A DNA stretch of 64,000 nt, from positions 34,310,001 through 34,374,000 of the forward strand of contig CM065818.1 in assembly GCA_033398695.1 (NCBI GenBank). The letters run 5' to 3'. A model generated the notes under the pieces. It worked only from the letters and a program-made list of their open reading frames with translations, ran no database searches and was not told the origin of the DNA. The translations under genes and the position numbers were made by a program. How positions within the stretch are numbered: the first letter of the stretch is position 1; each line of letters opens with the position of its first letter. Source of the stretch: Orobanche coerulescens. Its lineage: Eukaryota; Streptophyta; Magnoliopsida; Lamiales; Orobanchaceae. Below are positions 1 through 11,319 of the stretch, piece after piece.

Positions 1-898
1 AGCCTCCAACGTTCAAAATAATCAAATCATAATCAATTCCCAAAACACAACGTTCACAAAACACACACGCGTTTTGAAAGAGAGCCTTTAACGAGGCCAA
101 ACCGAAATCTTTTGAAACTTCATTTCAAATAACCAAACAAACATATCAAGAAGACCACCGATCATCATATCCATAAAACGAGAAAAATATGGGCAAGGTA
201 CTTGCCTCGAATAACCACAACGCGGAGAATCGGCCGAAGTAGGTTGGCACGAACCGACTACGAACTCGCCGACTCCACCGAACGACAATCCACAACAATG
301 AACTATGAACGAAAACAATAACAACAAAAATGAATTCCAATGTATGACCCAAAGCCGCTGAATTCAAAGAACAAATGACGAAAGTTCAAGGATTTTCTCC
401 AAAACAGCCAAGAACACGATTCGTCCCGACAAAACACGAAAACAGAATTCCAAGTTGAAATATGGATATATAATCCATAGAATGTGTTTAACAACATCAT
501 TTAACCACAATCGATCCATCATAAATGGATGAAAAACGAGATCGAGAACAAATCCCCCAAAAAGTCAATTCGAAGGAAATCAAGAAATATACTTCGATTC
601 GCGAAGAACAATGGATTAAATGATGTTAAACACAAAAATACTACCAAGATTAATCCTACCCATCATGAATTAATCAACAACACGGAACGAATCGGACAAA
701 AATGCAAAAACCCCCAAATTCACGAAATTAGGGTTCTAAGGAAGATTACCTTGATTCGCTGGATCAAAGGATGATAACGGATGATTGATTGATGTTATGA
801 ACTCAAGAACTTCGTGGATTTGTTGTCAAACAACATGGCCTCGCCACTCTCGAATCGCCAACCGCGGATAGAAGAGGAAGGAAGTGAGAAATGAATGA

Positions 899-925
899 AA
901 ATGTGACTGCTCTGTCACATTTATA
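899..925 (-). promoter_or_regulatory. LTR promoter: TATA box with hairpin at likely RNA start
   Basis: On the minus strand TATAAA (plus 920-925) runs into an inverted repeat with 9-bp arms AAATGTGAC / GTCACATTT around a 6-nt loop (899-922). The same arrangement occurs at 6424-6450 in the other LTR. Placing transcription start here is inferred from the TATA box and from the CG-rich palindrome cluster just upstream. Confidence 0.6.
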
Positions 926-939
926 CTGGGCCGGAACTA

Positions 940-1335
940 GCGTGTGCTAGCCTTCCCGGACTAGCATGCGCTATCGGCCGGTATCGGCCGAGTACCTTCG
1001 GCCAGGGCCCGCATGACCCAGCACCACCGACCAAACCTGCCAACCCGACTCCCGCTAGCGTGCGCTACGGCCGGAAGCGCGCTAGGCCGACTGGCCCAAA
1101 GAACCTCGGACTAAAAAGCTCGCCCGTGCAACGTACGCTAGTCGGCCGACGGCGGCGCTACCCTGCCGGTTAGCGTGCGCTACGACCGACGATGGCGTGC
1201 GCTACCTTCCGATCTCGACCGAGTCGAACCTCGTAACCCCACCGCCTGTGCCCGATAAGGCGTTAGGTTAGCCGATAGCGTGCGCTACACTGCCGGTTAG
1301 CGCGCGCAGCCTTCCGGCCATAGCGTGCGCTACGC
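940..1335. repeat. Cluster of CG-rich 12-bp palindromes in A1 U3
   Basis: About eight copies or near-copies of TAGCGTGCGCTA are scattered over 400 bp just upstream (in element sense) of the TATA box, for example near 1052, 1170, 1273 and 1319. The right LTR has the matching cluster at about 6465-6880. Spacing is irregular, so this is not a simple tandem satellite. Confidence 0.8.
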
Positions 1336-1911
1336 CGGTTCCTGCCGCACCTGTCCGGCCGGTGCCCGCAATCGTCCGTCCAGTCCCGCAACCGTCCGGC
1401 CAGTACCCGACCACCAGGGCTCGACGACTCGATTTCCGAAAACGCACGGAACGAACACGATGAAAAGTTCGCGGACGACATCAACGACCCGAAATGAAAA
1501 CATAATACAATAATTAATCATACGCGACCAAGAAACGGGTCGAGACAACAATTACAGATACGGATACCCGTAACTTTTAAGAAATTACAAAATGGCCCAA
1601 AACGCCCGGAAATCACGATACGTGATCGAATAACCAAAACGAAGTTCACAACACGTCTAACGAAGTTAAACGGACTTACAGGAAACTCGAAACAGCAGTT
1701 TCGAACGAGATTCGCAAGAATCGAACTCAAGCGCGGAAAAGTCGCTAAAAAGCACGGAACTCAATCAAACGAAACCAAAACGAACTCGGATGTCAAAAAG
1801 TGCAGAATTAATCATTCTCAGAATGACGAAACGGTCATGAGTGAGTCATCAAAACGGACTTCCGCCGAAAAAAAAAAGAAATCACCGGAAATCGAAATTA
1901 CGGGTATTACA

Positions 1912-4230
1912 TTCAACCCTCCTTAAAAGAAGTTTCGTCCCGAAACTTAAAATAAGTAGGGAGAAGCAATATCCCACCAGGACAACTCAACGAGATACGC
2001 AAGAACGCGTAACTAACGCCCAACGGCGAAACGTTACAAACGACACAACGGAATATACGGTGTGAAAACACGCTCCACGACGACCAACACAACGTCGCCG
2101 TTAGGGATATAATAAAACCAACAAGTGACAAGCGTCATCAAGTGGATAATACAATCAAGTCAATTATCCGAACAATCACAAAACACAATGAACGGAAATC
2201 AATACGATTGACCAACCCAACGGTACATCAATCAAAACGCGAGCCAATCGCTGAACAAATACGGAATTCCACCGCCCAAGGGTTGGAAGATCGAAAACGA
2301 GACTAATTTCCCAAACTTAAGGGAATTAGGAAGGAGCCTGAATGCTCAACAATCACGAAACGAGAACAAAAACCGAACAAGCAAACGATCGAGACAACAA
2401 AGATCGAACAATCATCTCCGAAACACGAAGGATAATAAAATTCAAACAACAACTCCCAGGATGATCTGGTGAGAACTACAAGACATGCATTCCCATAAGA
2501 TCCACAGGAAAGGGAATAGCAATTGAAAAGTCACAACGACAAACGAGTTATTCCGAAACAATACCACACTCGTTCGATCAACAAAAGCAAGGGGCAAGAC
2601 AAGCTCAGAAATGTCAACGAACATAATGAGTCGACAGATTTGAAAACACAAGAGTTCCAAATCCGATCCACTTCGAATAAAAGAACTAATAGAACCAGAT
2701 GATGTCACTCCCGAACGAGGTTCACAAGAATCGAACTGAACCCGAAAAAGTCACATCGATAACCAGATCGACCCACAACAAGATCACAACTCGTTCGGAC
2801 GATGAAACCGAAATACAGAACAAGTTCATAAAGTATCAACGAACATGAGCGAATCGATAGACTGGAGGAATAGAAAATACAGAAGTCAAAATAGTACGAT
2901 TATTACCTCCGACCTCGTCCACGAAATTCTCAAAAACAGGAGCAAGGTAACAAGACATTAAACAACCGACACATAACGGAACGATCACCGATGCACACGA
3001 TCATACCAAACCAAGCTCTAACAGCTCGCACATGCGCGATAACACAGAAATCACCACGAGATGGCAACATTCAATACCAACATCCCACCTCTCACAGAGG
3101 GCTAACACAACAAATGTGTGGAAAACAACTCAACGCTCACGCTGCCAACTCGATCATACTCGGGAGCAAACATCAAAATGACAATGCGAACATCATACAT
3201 ATATACCCAGCCCTCAAACGGGAATGGATAGGTTTTAAAAATGAAAACCTCATTTTGAAAATAATTTAGAAGAACACCGGTTGATCTTGAGTATCACCTT
3301 TCAAAAAGTACAAACGTGAAATATCGTTATCGAGACATTGGAGAACCATTTCACATTTGATAAAAATGAGGACACTTTCTCTTAGTGAAAAATTTCAGAA
3401 TATTCGACTCTCAGGTCTAAATAAAAGTGTTTCTAAAACATTGAAAATATCTCAAAGCATTTTGGTCCTCGAGGTAGAAAATTTTTGAAATATATTGTGG
3501 CACCTTGGATGTACCACAAGAAAATAACTCATTTGAAAGTATGTCTCGAAATTTATTTTTCTAAGATACTCAAGGTTTTCAAAAATCCAATAGGCCAGAA
3601 TGCCCAAAACTCACACATATCGACGTTCACTAAAACAACTCCTAGTACACGCATCAAAATGTTTAAAATCAAGACAATACATATCTTTAAACGGAAATAA
3701 ACGATAAAATACCACAGTCGAAGACCGCCTAGGATTCAGAACAAAACCACTGACCCCATTCGAGGCCTCTAAGGACCCTCCCGCACTGGCTAGTGAACAA
3801 GTCGAACGCGTATAAGCACAAATCCTCCACAAGAGAACTTGTAAAACGTGCAAATCGATTCGAAAATCATCAACAACGGACAAAAACAACAATAAAAGAC
3901 ATCACAAGCGACGACACTCCTCGTATAAATCAAATACGAGAGTTGACTAAATACATATTGTAAAATCAAAATCCACATAAGGATTCCATCACTTAACAAA
4001 TAATCATAAAAATAGCTCGTGTCACACGAGGCACAACACAAAGAAGGGAGACTTACTTCCACATATCGCACGAAGATGATGATCGCCCCACGATACTAAT
4101 CACGACCAACAAACTTAAACGACGCGTCGCGACACGACTCAGTCAGATAAAATCCGACGAAACAAGACTCAAACAACACGACTTGACCCGACAGCCTAGG
4201 TTTCCACAACCTAAGCTCCGATACCATTTC
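1912..4230 (-). other. A1 interior, non-coding, with polypurine tract
   Basis: This 2.3-kb stretch holds no recognisable retroviral protein. At the left edge lies the complement of a polypurine tract (TTAAGGAGGG in sense) and, beside it, the inverted repeat AAGTTTCG / CGAAACTT (1930-1948). In autonomous chromoviruses I recall the similar TTCGAGGACGAA as the end of the pol reading frame, so this may be a coding relic. An 88-codon open frame (2442-2708, minus) recurs in C and A2, but the differences change amino acids freely, so I do not call it a gene. Confidence 0.8.
4215..4226 (-). promoter_or_regulatory. A1 primer-binding site (tRNA-iMet type)
   Basis: The minus strand reads TGGTATCGGAGC four bases inside the LTR edge. 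It matches the complement of the 3' end of plant initiator tRNA-Met (TGGTATCAGAGC) with one mismatch. It marks where minus-strand DNA synthesis would begin and fixes the orientation. Confidence 0.85.
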
Positions 4231-4562
4231 TGTAACACCCCCAATCCGCTCAGGGATATTAGACGCCGTAGAACCTTTCCTCAAGGATCTACCAGGCTAG
4301 TAACAACATGAAACATCTCGACAATGCCTTTAAGGCTAAAATGACTCGGTAGACCGATTTGGCCTTTCAATAAAAACATACAACTCGATTACAACTCATG
4401 CCCACGCAGGGGTCAAAACACAACCACACCCGTACAACGGGTACAACTGAACCAATACACGATGTACGGTTCCTCATGTGATTAGTATCGATCATCTTTC
4501 ATCATCCTTCGTGCCGACCCTGTGTTATGCTCCAAAACCTGAATGCAAAAACAAACATCCAC

Positions 4563-4605
4563 CCCCCGAATACTCGGGAGTTAGCAAAACTCCACTGTTT
4601 TGCTA
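4563..4605 (-). promoter_or_regulatory. Twin hairpins near the LTR 3' end (A1)
   Basis: Hairpin one has 9-bp arms TAGCAAAAC / GTTTTGCTA around TCCACT (4582-4605). Hairpin two has arms CCCCCGA / TCGGGAG around 4 nt (4563-4580) with one mismatch. Equivalents occur in A2, E and, in shortened form, C. The role is unknown; an RNA structure near the end of the transcript is one option. Confidence 0.65.
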
Positions 4606-5214
4606 GTGCAAGAAAAAAGTGCAAATATGAACCATACAATTCACATTCCACGAATAACAATAACCAGGAATCCTCAAAGATCCAAACGAAACGAAAATTA
4701 CTTCCCGAGGCAAGAGTTTGAAAAAACCTTCCAAAATCGAAATATCATAAATCAATGGAAATAATTTATAAAATGGTTTAGAATGCCATCGAGAGTTTTA
4801 ATAGAAAACAATTTAGGATTATCAAATCCTACTTTTCAAAATCCAAAAGACAAAAGGGGTCACCACCCCAAAGGTTTACTTTCCGAAAAATGACATTTAC
4901 CAAACCGTTGTGATTTTAGCCCCAAATCCGTAAAATGACTTTTACAAAACCATTGGGATTTTAGCCCCAAATCTCATCAATTCACAGTACACAAGAACGA
5001 CCACAAGGTTCGTCTCCCAACATCAAAATCCACAAATTAAGGATTTAAAACAAACAACAAAATACTCTAGTGCCATCCTAGCCAAGTAAGCCAAACGAAC
5101 AACTTACCTCTTACACACTTAGTCGATGCATGCAATCATGAAATCCATTCAAAAGCACTCATTTCCGGAAATGCCATAGTCAAACCACATTTGTAAAATG
5201 CACCACAATTAACC

Positions 5215-5343
5215 GTGGATCCATCCCTCCGTGGACCCCTACCGAGACCCCGTCGGATCTAACCCATAGTGGTTAAAAGCAAGCTCGTGGATCCACCCCT
5301 CCGTGGACCCCTACCGAGACCCCGTCGGATCTAACCCATAGTG
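5215..5343. repeat. Two-copy 57-bp direct repeat in A1 LTR
   Basis: The unit starting GTGGATCCA and ending CCCATAGTG occurs at 5215-5271 and 5287-5343, a period of 72 bp. The copies differ by about one base. Other LTR families carry an unrelated repeat at the same place. Confidence 0.9.
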
Positions 5344-7451
5344 AGCATACACACACACACGTTACTCATGCAATACTAATATGCTAAGAATGTAAGTTCA
5401 TCAAGAATACTTACTAGAGATGGCCACTAATCCGACACCATTATCAAACTCTTCAAAACACAATAATAAGATTAAACACGGAATACACGATTCCATAACT
5501 TTTAAACAACAAGGATATCATCAAAGCCTCCAACGTTCAAAATAATCAAATCATAATCAATTCCCAAAACACAACGTTCACAAAACACACACGCGTTTTG
5601 AAAGAGAGCCTTTAACGAGGCCAAACCGAAATCTTTTGAAACTTCATTTCAAATAACCAAACAAACATATCAAGAAGACCACCGATCATCATATCCATAA
5701 AACGAGAAAAATATGGGCAAGGTACTTGCCTCGAATAACCACAACGCGGAGAATCGGCCGAAGTAGGTTGGCACGAACCGACTACGAACTCGCCGACTCC
5801 ACCGAACGACAATCCACAACAATGAACTACGAACGAAAACAATAGCAATGAAAATGAATTCCAATGTACGACCCAAAGCCGCTGAATTCAAAGAACAGAT
5901 GACGAAAGTTCAAGGATTTCCCCCAAAACGGCCAAGAACACGATTCGTCCCGACAAAACACGAAAACGGAATTCCAAGTTGAAATATGGATATACAATCC
6001 ATAGAATGTGTTTAAAAACATCATTTAACCACAATCGATCCATCAAAAACGGATGAAAAACGAGATCGAGAACAAATCCCCCAAAAAGTCAATTCGGAGG
6101 AAATCAAGAAATATACTTCGATTCGATGAAGAACAATGGATTAAATGATGTTAAACACAAGAATACTACCAAGATTAATCCTACCCATCATGAATTTATC
6201 AACAACACGGAACGAATCGGACAAAAATGCAAAAACCCCCAAATTCACGAAATTAGGGTTCTAAGGAAGATTACCTTGATTCGCTGGATCAAAGGATGAT
6301 AACGGATGATTGATTGATGTTATGAACTCAAGTACTTCGTGGATTTGTTGTCAAACAACATGGCCTCGCCACTCTCGAATCGCCAGCCGTGGATAGAAGA
6401 GGAAGGAAGTGAGAAATGAATGAAAATGTGACTGCTCTGTCACATTTATACTGGGCCGGAACTAGCGTGCGCTAGCCTTCCCGGACTAGCGTGCGGTATC
6501 GGCCGGTATCGGCCGAGTACCTTCGGCCAGGGCCCGCATGACCCGGCACCACCGACCAAACCTTCCGACCAAACCTGCCGACCCGACTCCCGCTAGCGTG
6601 CGCTACGCCAAAGCTGCGCGCTAGCCGACTGGCCGATAAGAACCTCTGGACTAAAAGCTCGCCTGTAACGACGCTAGTCGGCCGGCCGTGTGCTACCCTC
6701 GCCGGTTAGCGTGCGCTACGACCGACGATGAGCGCACGCTACCTTCCGATCCCGACCGAGTCCGAACCTCGTAACCCCACCGCCCGTGCCCGGAGAAGCG
6801 TCGTTAGGCGGTAGATAGCGTGCGCTACACCTGCCGGTTAGCGCGCGCAGCCTTTCGGCCGTAGTGTGCGCTACGTCGGTTCCTGCCACACCTGTCCGGC
6901 TGGTGCCCGCAATCGTCCGTCCAGTCCCGCAACCGTCCGGCCAGTACCCGACCACCAGGGCTCGACGACTCGATTTCCGAAAACGCATGGAACGAACACG
7001 ACGAAAAGTTCGCGGACGACATCAACGACCCGAAATGAAAACATAATACAATAATTAATCATACGCGACCAAGAAACGGGTCGAGACAACAATTACAGAT
7101 ACGGATACCCGTAACTTTTAAGAAATTACAAAATAGCCCAAAATGCCCGGAAATCACGACACGTGATCGAATAACCAAACCGAAGTTCAAAACACGTCTA
7201 ACGAAGTTAAACGGACTTATAGGAAACTCGAAACAGCAGTTTCGAACGAGATTCGCAAGAATCGAACTCAAACGCGGAAAAGTTGCTAAAAAGCACGGAA
7301 CTCAACAAAACGACACCGAAACGAACTCGGATGTCAAAAAGTGCAGAATTAATCATTCTCAGAATGACGAAACGGTCATGAGCGAGTCGTCAAAACGGAC
7401 TTCCGCCGAAAAAAAAAGAAATCACCGGAAATCGAAATTACGAGTATTATA

Positions 7452-7964
7452 GAAACAGGATATGGTGTGGTAGTTCTTTAATTATTTTCATAGCCTACCT
7501 CTTAAATTCTTTTGAAGTCTTCTTGAAAACTTTGCGCAAGCAAAAAAAAAATCGGGCAAATTATTATTAGAAAATTTTTTGATGTTGGGAAAACTCCAAA
7601 ATCTAGAATTTTGAAACACAAGTCTTGTATTCAAACTTTTTTTTCTCTTTGACGTATTGTAATACATAATAGCTTTTAAAATCTATTTTGATCGTGTAAA
7701 ACAAATGGCATGCCTTGTTGTGCAATTGTATTTTGACTAAAATATTAAGTTTTGAAATTCGTGAGCCTTCGAACACCAGAAATTTTCAGAATTCTTCACG
7801 GTAGTGATGTTGGCATCCGATAGTAATATCAAGACTCGATGTGTGGATCAAGTTTTGTGAGAAGAATTGTTGATTGATGCTTAGATCGCTTTGTTTTGTT
7901 ATTTGACGTGACGATCCTTTTATTTATGAGTTTCGGGGACGAAACTTTATTTTAGTGGGGGGAA
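7452..7964 (+). other. Element D: 3' end of interior with polypurine tract
   Basis: Follows A1 directly and ends with GTTTCGGGGACGAAAC (7930-7945) and a purine tract TTTAGTGGGGGGAA (7951-7964). This is the same 3' signature as in A1, A2, B1 and C, so it is the end of another element's interior, into which A1 was inserted. The rest is AT-rich and I see no protein in it. Confidence 0.7.
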
Positions 7965-8290
7965 TATAATACCAACACTTTTTATTTCATTTAATTTGGT
8001 CGTCGCGAGGTTATCGGCTATTTTATTTTATTTTATAATTAACTGATGCTCACTTGGAGTTAATTCTCATTGTTGTGTTGTATTATTTATTTTATGTGGT
8101 TTTAACGTTACGTATATATATCTCCTTGTTGGGGAAGAATAACTTTGTTTGTTTTATTTAATGCTTCTAACTAAGTGGGAGTTAGATTGTCTAATTAATT
8201 GGAGAGATCGCCAACTTAAATTGGAGAATTAACGGGTGGATCGAAGTTGTGTATAGGTGCATTGGGCTGATTATTGTATTTGTTGGGTAT
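7965..8290 (+). repeat. Element D 3' LTR, piece 1
   Basis: Begins TATAATACC, the family start TGTAATACC with one change, immediately after the polypurine tract. The LTR is broken by a later insert; the right edge near 8290 is approximate because I could not find a clean target duplication. It appears to resume at about 12905. Confidence 0.55.
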
Positions 8291-8565
8291 CGGGTCGTAC
8301 AATGGCTAAAGACAGGATCGTTAATACAAGCGGATTAAACGAATATAACTATTACAATTATATTCAACTGGAAAGGGATTAAGGATTACATGCCAACTAA
8401 TGAACCTATAAAACCAATATAATTATTGAAATAAATCCCAAGAACAAGCTGACCCCAAAAAAGGGAATTCGATCGTCCAGAACCAATCTGTAAATCACAA
8501 ACATTCGTTTAAGTTAGCCAAGATAACGGTATTACTGAACGAAATACACCAAGTATTAAGAATAC

Positions 8566-8832
8566 AGTATATATAGTTATATATATAACAGATGTATATA
8601 TATACTATATATGTATATGGTATAAATCTGAATAGACAGTATATATATATATAGATATATATAACAAATATATATAGATAAATATGAGTCTGCAGTATAT
8701 ATATATATATATAGATATATATAACAAATATATATATAATATATAGATAAATACCAAAAACAGTAGAATATATATATATAGATATATATATAACAAATAT
8801 ATATATAATAATATATATATATATATATATAA
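8566..8832. repeat. Imperfect AT microsatellite array
   Basis: Several TATATA blocks separated by short spacers such as AACAAATATATA and a repeated GATATATATAACAAATATA unit. The repetition of spacer plus block suggests expansion by slippage of a compound unit. Confidence 0.9.
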
Positions 8833-9342
8833 TACGAAAAACCGGAAGAAAATTAAGGGACAAGAAACCCCCTTTGAGAAAGTGGTTTTTAGGCTCAGAT
8901 CTTCCGAATCCTTTGCAATTTGACACCAAGAATGTTCGATTCCACGAAGGACGAACGCCGATCCACCCCCGACCGGCACACAGCCCCGATAGCACCTTTC
9001 TAACCCAGAAAAAACCCTCAGAAAACACAGGAACTAATTCCGATCACCCTCAATGATATCACAACAGAAATATCACTCTTTCACTTCGGATTCTCAAGGT
9101 ACAAGACGAATTTTTCTCTCGGTGTATTAAACTCATTCCCCAGCCACGATTTATATACACACAAGGATGGAATCGGTCACGGAATTCCATTGTGATATTC
9201 AATCGCTCACGGGGGAGAGGAGGTAGTGAGAATCGGGAGCAAAAAATCGCAGTGGGGGTGGAGTTTGACCAGGGAAGGAAAGGTCACGGGAGAGAAAAGA
9301 GAAAAGGAGGGTGACAGCGCAGTGAGAAGGGAAGTGAGGGAG

Positions 9343-9361
9343 TAGGGTTTAGGGTTAGGTT
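9343..9361 (+). repeat. Short telomere-like motif
   Basis: TAGGGTTTAGGGTTAGGTT contains about two and a half plant telomere units (TTTAGGG), one degenerate. It lies just upstream of TTTATATAAGG, so it may be a promoter telo-box instead of an interstitial telomere. Confidence 0.5.
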
Positions 9362-9560
9362 TATATAAGGGGAGTCGGATGGTCCAGATTAGGAGTAGAT
9401 ATTAAGTCTGGATCGGACGGCTCCTATTAAAGGGCTGCCACGGGCTGGGCCAGCACTGTATGGGCCAGGAGATATATAATTCTGGGCCAAGTTGGGCCAA
9501 AATAATAACAGTATTATGTAATCTGGCCCAAATACCCATTTAGACCTTACTAATGGCCCA

Positions 9561-10337
9561 TTTGACCCACTTAGGAATCTTATCTCACATATTGGGGTAG
9601 GTTTCTTTTTTCTTTTTTTTTCTTTTTTTTTTCACATATTAGGGTAGGTTAGATGTTTTATTTTGGAGTTGCAGCCTCCCTCTTCTCACGCACTCGCTGT
9701 GCATTTCTTCTCTCTCCTTCATCGGTTGACGATGAAGCATCAGCGGCGGAAGAGCAACAATTTTCCACTTTGATGAAACACGGCCGGTTAGGCCGCAAAC
9801 TACGAAGGCATCAGAGGATAGGACGCGATGGTGTTTGACGTGTGCGGCGACTCAAGATGAAATTTCGATGGATGATGATGAGGCGATGGGGGTTCGATTT
9901 TTGTGAACTCAAGCTCGGGTTTCCGGCGTTAGGTATGGTGGGAACTTCAGGGTCAAGAGTCGGTCTTCTTTCGCGATGTATTTTACAGCGGGTTCCGGGC
10001 GTGCCACGAGGAAGATGGTGAGGTAGATAATGATTCCGAGCGGTTACGGCAGTTGCAATTCTGTCTAAAGTGGAGTTCGAATGAGAGTTCGGGGCGAACT
10101 CGGTAGGTTGGTTTAGGAGTTTCTGGTGATGGGTGGATGCTAGGCCTGGAGTCCGGCAAATCAGGATGCGGGCGATTTGGGTTCCGCCTCGGACTCACTA
10201 CTAGTGTGTGGACTGTGTGTATGTATCAGTTGTGTGTGTGCGGCGGTTGTGTGTGTGTGAGTTGGTGTGTGTGTGCTTACTGTATGTTTTGTATATATAT
10301 ATATGTAATGTGTGTGCTTGTTGTATATATGTATATA
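9561..10337. other. Unclassified stretch with poly-T duplication
   Basis: CACATATT-GGGTAGGTT occurs twice (9587-9604 and 9632-9649) on either side of a poly-T run. The following sequence is GC-richer, with open frames of 60-76 codons that I cannot assign to a family. It ends in a GT/TA-rich microsatellite that received the Helitron. Confidence 0.4.
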
Positions 10338-11187
10338 TCCATACTTAATATTAAAAGAGAGTCGTAAAAAAATTTAAAGAGACAATGTCATCTCCATATT
10401 ATTTCTCTTTTTAAAAATCTAAAAAAATAGATAGTTAATTTGGGAGAGAAGTTAAATGGTTATTCCATACATAATATCTACAAATTAAAAATTTTCTATC
10501 ATTTTATCTTTTTATTTTTAACTCAATAGTTTAAACAATTATAACTTTTTCGTATCAATTTTATTTTTGATAAAAAAATATATCAAATTAATTCTTACTT
10601 CATGCTCTTTAATTTGACATCCATTTAGTATATATATATATAAAGTAATTTAAATATAATAATGATATATTAGATGATTAAAATATTTCCATATAAAAAT
10701 ATTAGAATGTTGAAGAAAATATATATTTTAGTTTATTTTCATAGTTTTGTACTTTAACAGTTATTTAATTTTTTAGAATTATTTTGTTCTGATTGTAAAA
10801 TAAAAAAATAATTATATTAATGGCAAATCTTATAAAAAAATTATATTAGTAAGAATATGGGTTGGATACTTTTAATGAAAGTTGATAATAATAAATATAA
10901 TTTAAATTATAATTTATAATATTGGATATAAGACTCATATTGTCCTACATGGAAAAATAAATGCATATACTTAATTAAATTAAGGTTTTCCTATCATGTG
11001 CCCTTAGATCACATAATAAGAAATTATAAATAAAAACAAATCAAATAATAGTTTAAGTACATGTGTATATATTGACTCATGTAAATTTTATTATAATTTT
11101 ACAATATTGTTGAAATTCAATCACATATTACTAATATAATAAAATATATAACATTTTATGCCGTGTATCGTACGGGAGAACATCTAG
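10338..11187 (+). mobile_element. Small non-autonomous Helitron-like element
   Basis: Starts TCCATACTTAATATTAAAAG after an A, and ends CTAG followed by T (11184-11188), the A|T insertion preference of Helitrons. Just upstream of the 3' end is a short GC hairpin (CCGT / ACGG arms, 11161-11175) followed by 12 bases including CTAG. Length is 850 bp, AT-rich, with no Rep-helicase. The flanks on both sides are TA/GT-rich repeat, as expected if it landed in a microsatellite. The family match rests on these termini only. Confidence 0.7.
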
Positions 11188-11231
11188 TTATATTATATAT
11201 GAGTGTAAGTATTTGTGTGTGCGTGCTTATG

Positions 11232-11319
11232 TGTGTGTAAGTCTATGCGTTTGTGTGTGTTTGAAGGATTATATGTCAGTGTGTAAGTCTATGCGTTTGT
11301 GTGTGTTTGAAGGGTTATA
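11232..11319 (+). repeat. Two-copy direct repeat, period about 46 bp
   Basis: A segment with AAGTCTATGCGTTTGTGTG and then TGTTTGAAGG occurs twice, near 11234 and 11281. The second copy abuts the left edge of the terminal-inverted-repeat element. Confidence 0.8.

Larger units (their letters stand above)
1..1911 (-). repeat. A1 3' LTR (partial, left copy)
   Basis: Near-identical to 5525-7451. On the + strand it ends in ...GGGTATTACA at 1911, the reverse complement of the LTR start TGTAATACCC. It contains a GGCAAG hairpin at 192-206, the TATA/hairpin block at 899-925 and a palindrome cluster at 940-1335. Short open frames here overlap one another in different frames and are not credible genes. 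Confidence 0.9.
1..7451 (-). mobile_element. Element A1: non-autonomous Ty3/Gypsy LTR retrotransposon, truncated by window edge
   Basis: Two direct copies of one LTR (1-1911 and 4231-7451) flank a 2.3-kb interior. Position 1 matches position 5525 of the right copy, so about 1.3 kb of the left LTR lies outside the window. Read on the minus strand, the order is LTR, primer-binding site (4215-4226), interior, polypurine tract (1912-1929), LTR. The interior has no gag, protease, RT or integrase, so the element must have used enzymes from another element. The last base triplet of the right LTR is degenerate (TATA where the family has TACA). The LTR ends and the polypurine context resemble Tekay/Del chromoviruses; that lineage call is from recalled resemblance. 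Confidence 0.9.
4231..7451 (-). repeat. A1 5' LTR (complete, 3221 bp)
   Basis: Starts TGTAACACCCCC on the + strand and ends GTATTATA at 7451. It carries, left to right, twin hairpins (4563-4605), a two-copy repeat (5215-5343), a GGCAAG hairpin (5716-5730), the TATA hairpin (6424-6450) and the palindrome cluster (about 6465-6880). The last third (about 7060-7451) is the block best conserved with A2, C, G and I. Confidence 0.9.
8291..9560. other. Unclassified insert, no recognisable coding
   Basis: A 1.27-kb stretch inside LTR D. On the minus strand there is a TATA-like TATATAAAT (plus 9149-9157) followed by a purine-rich leader-like sequence, so it could be an LTR or promoter remnant. The 177-codon minus-strand frame at 8495-9028 is mostly translated AT microsatellite and is not a gene. 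Confidence 0.4.

Noticed and set aside
8495..9028. 177-codon minus-strand open frame, among the longest outside the transposon genes
   Set aside because: Most of it translates AT microsatellite into Ile/Tyr repeats; no domain and no start context. Artefact of the repeat.
9343..9361. Interstitial telomere
   Set aside because: Only about two and a half units beside a TATA-like box; a telo-box or chance is more likely.
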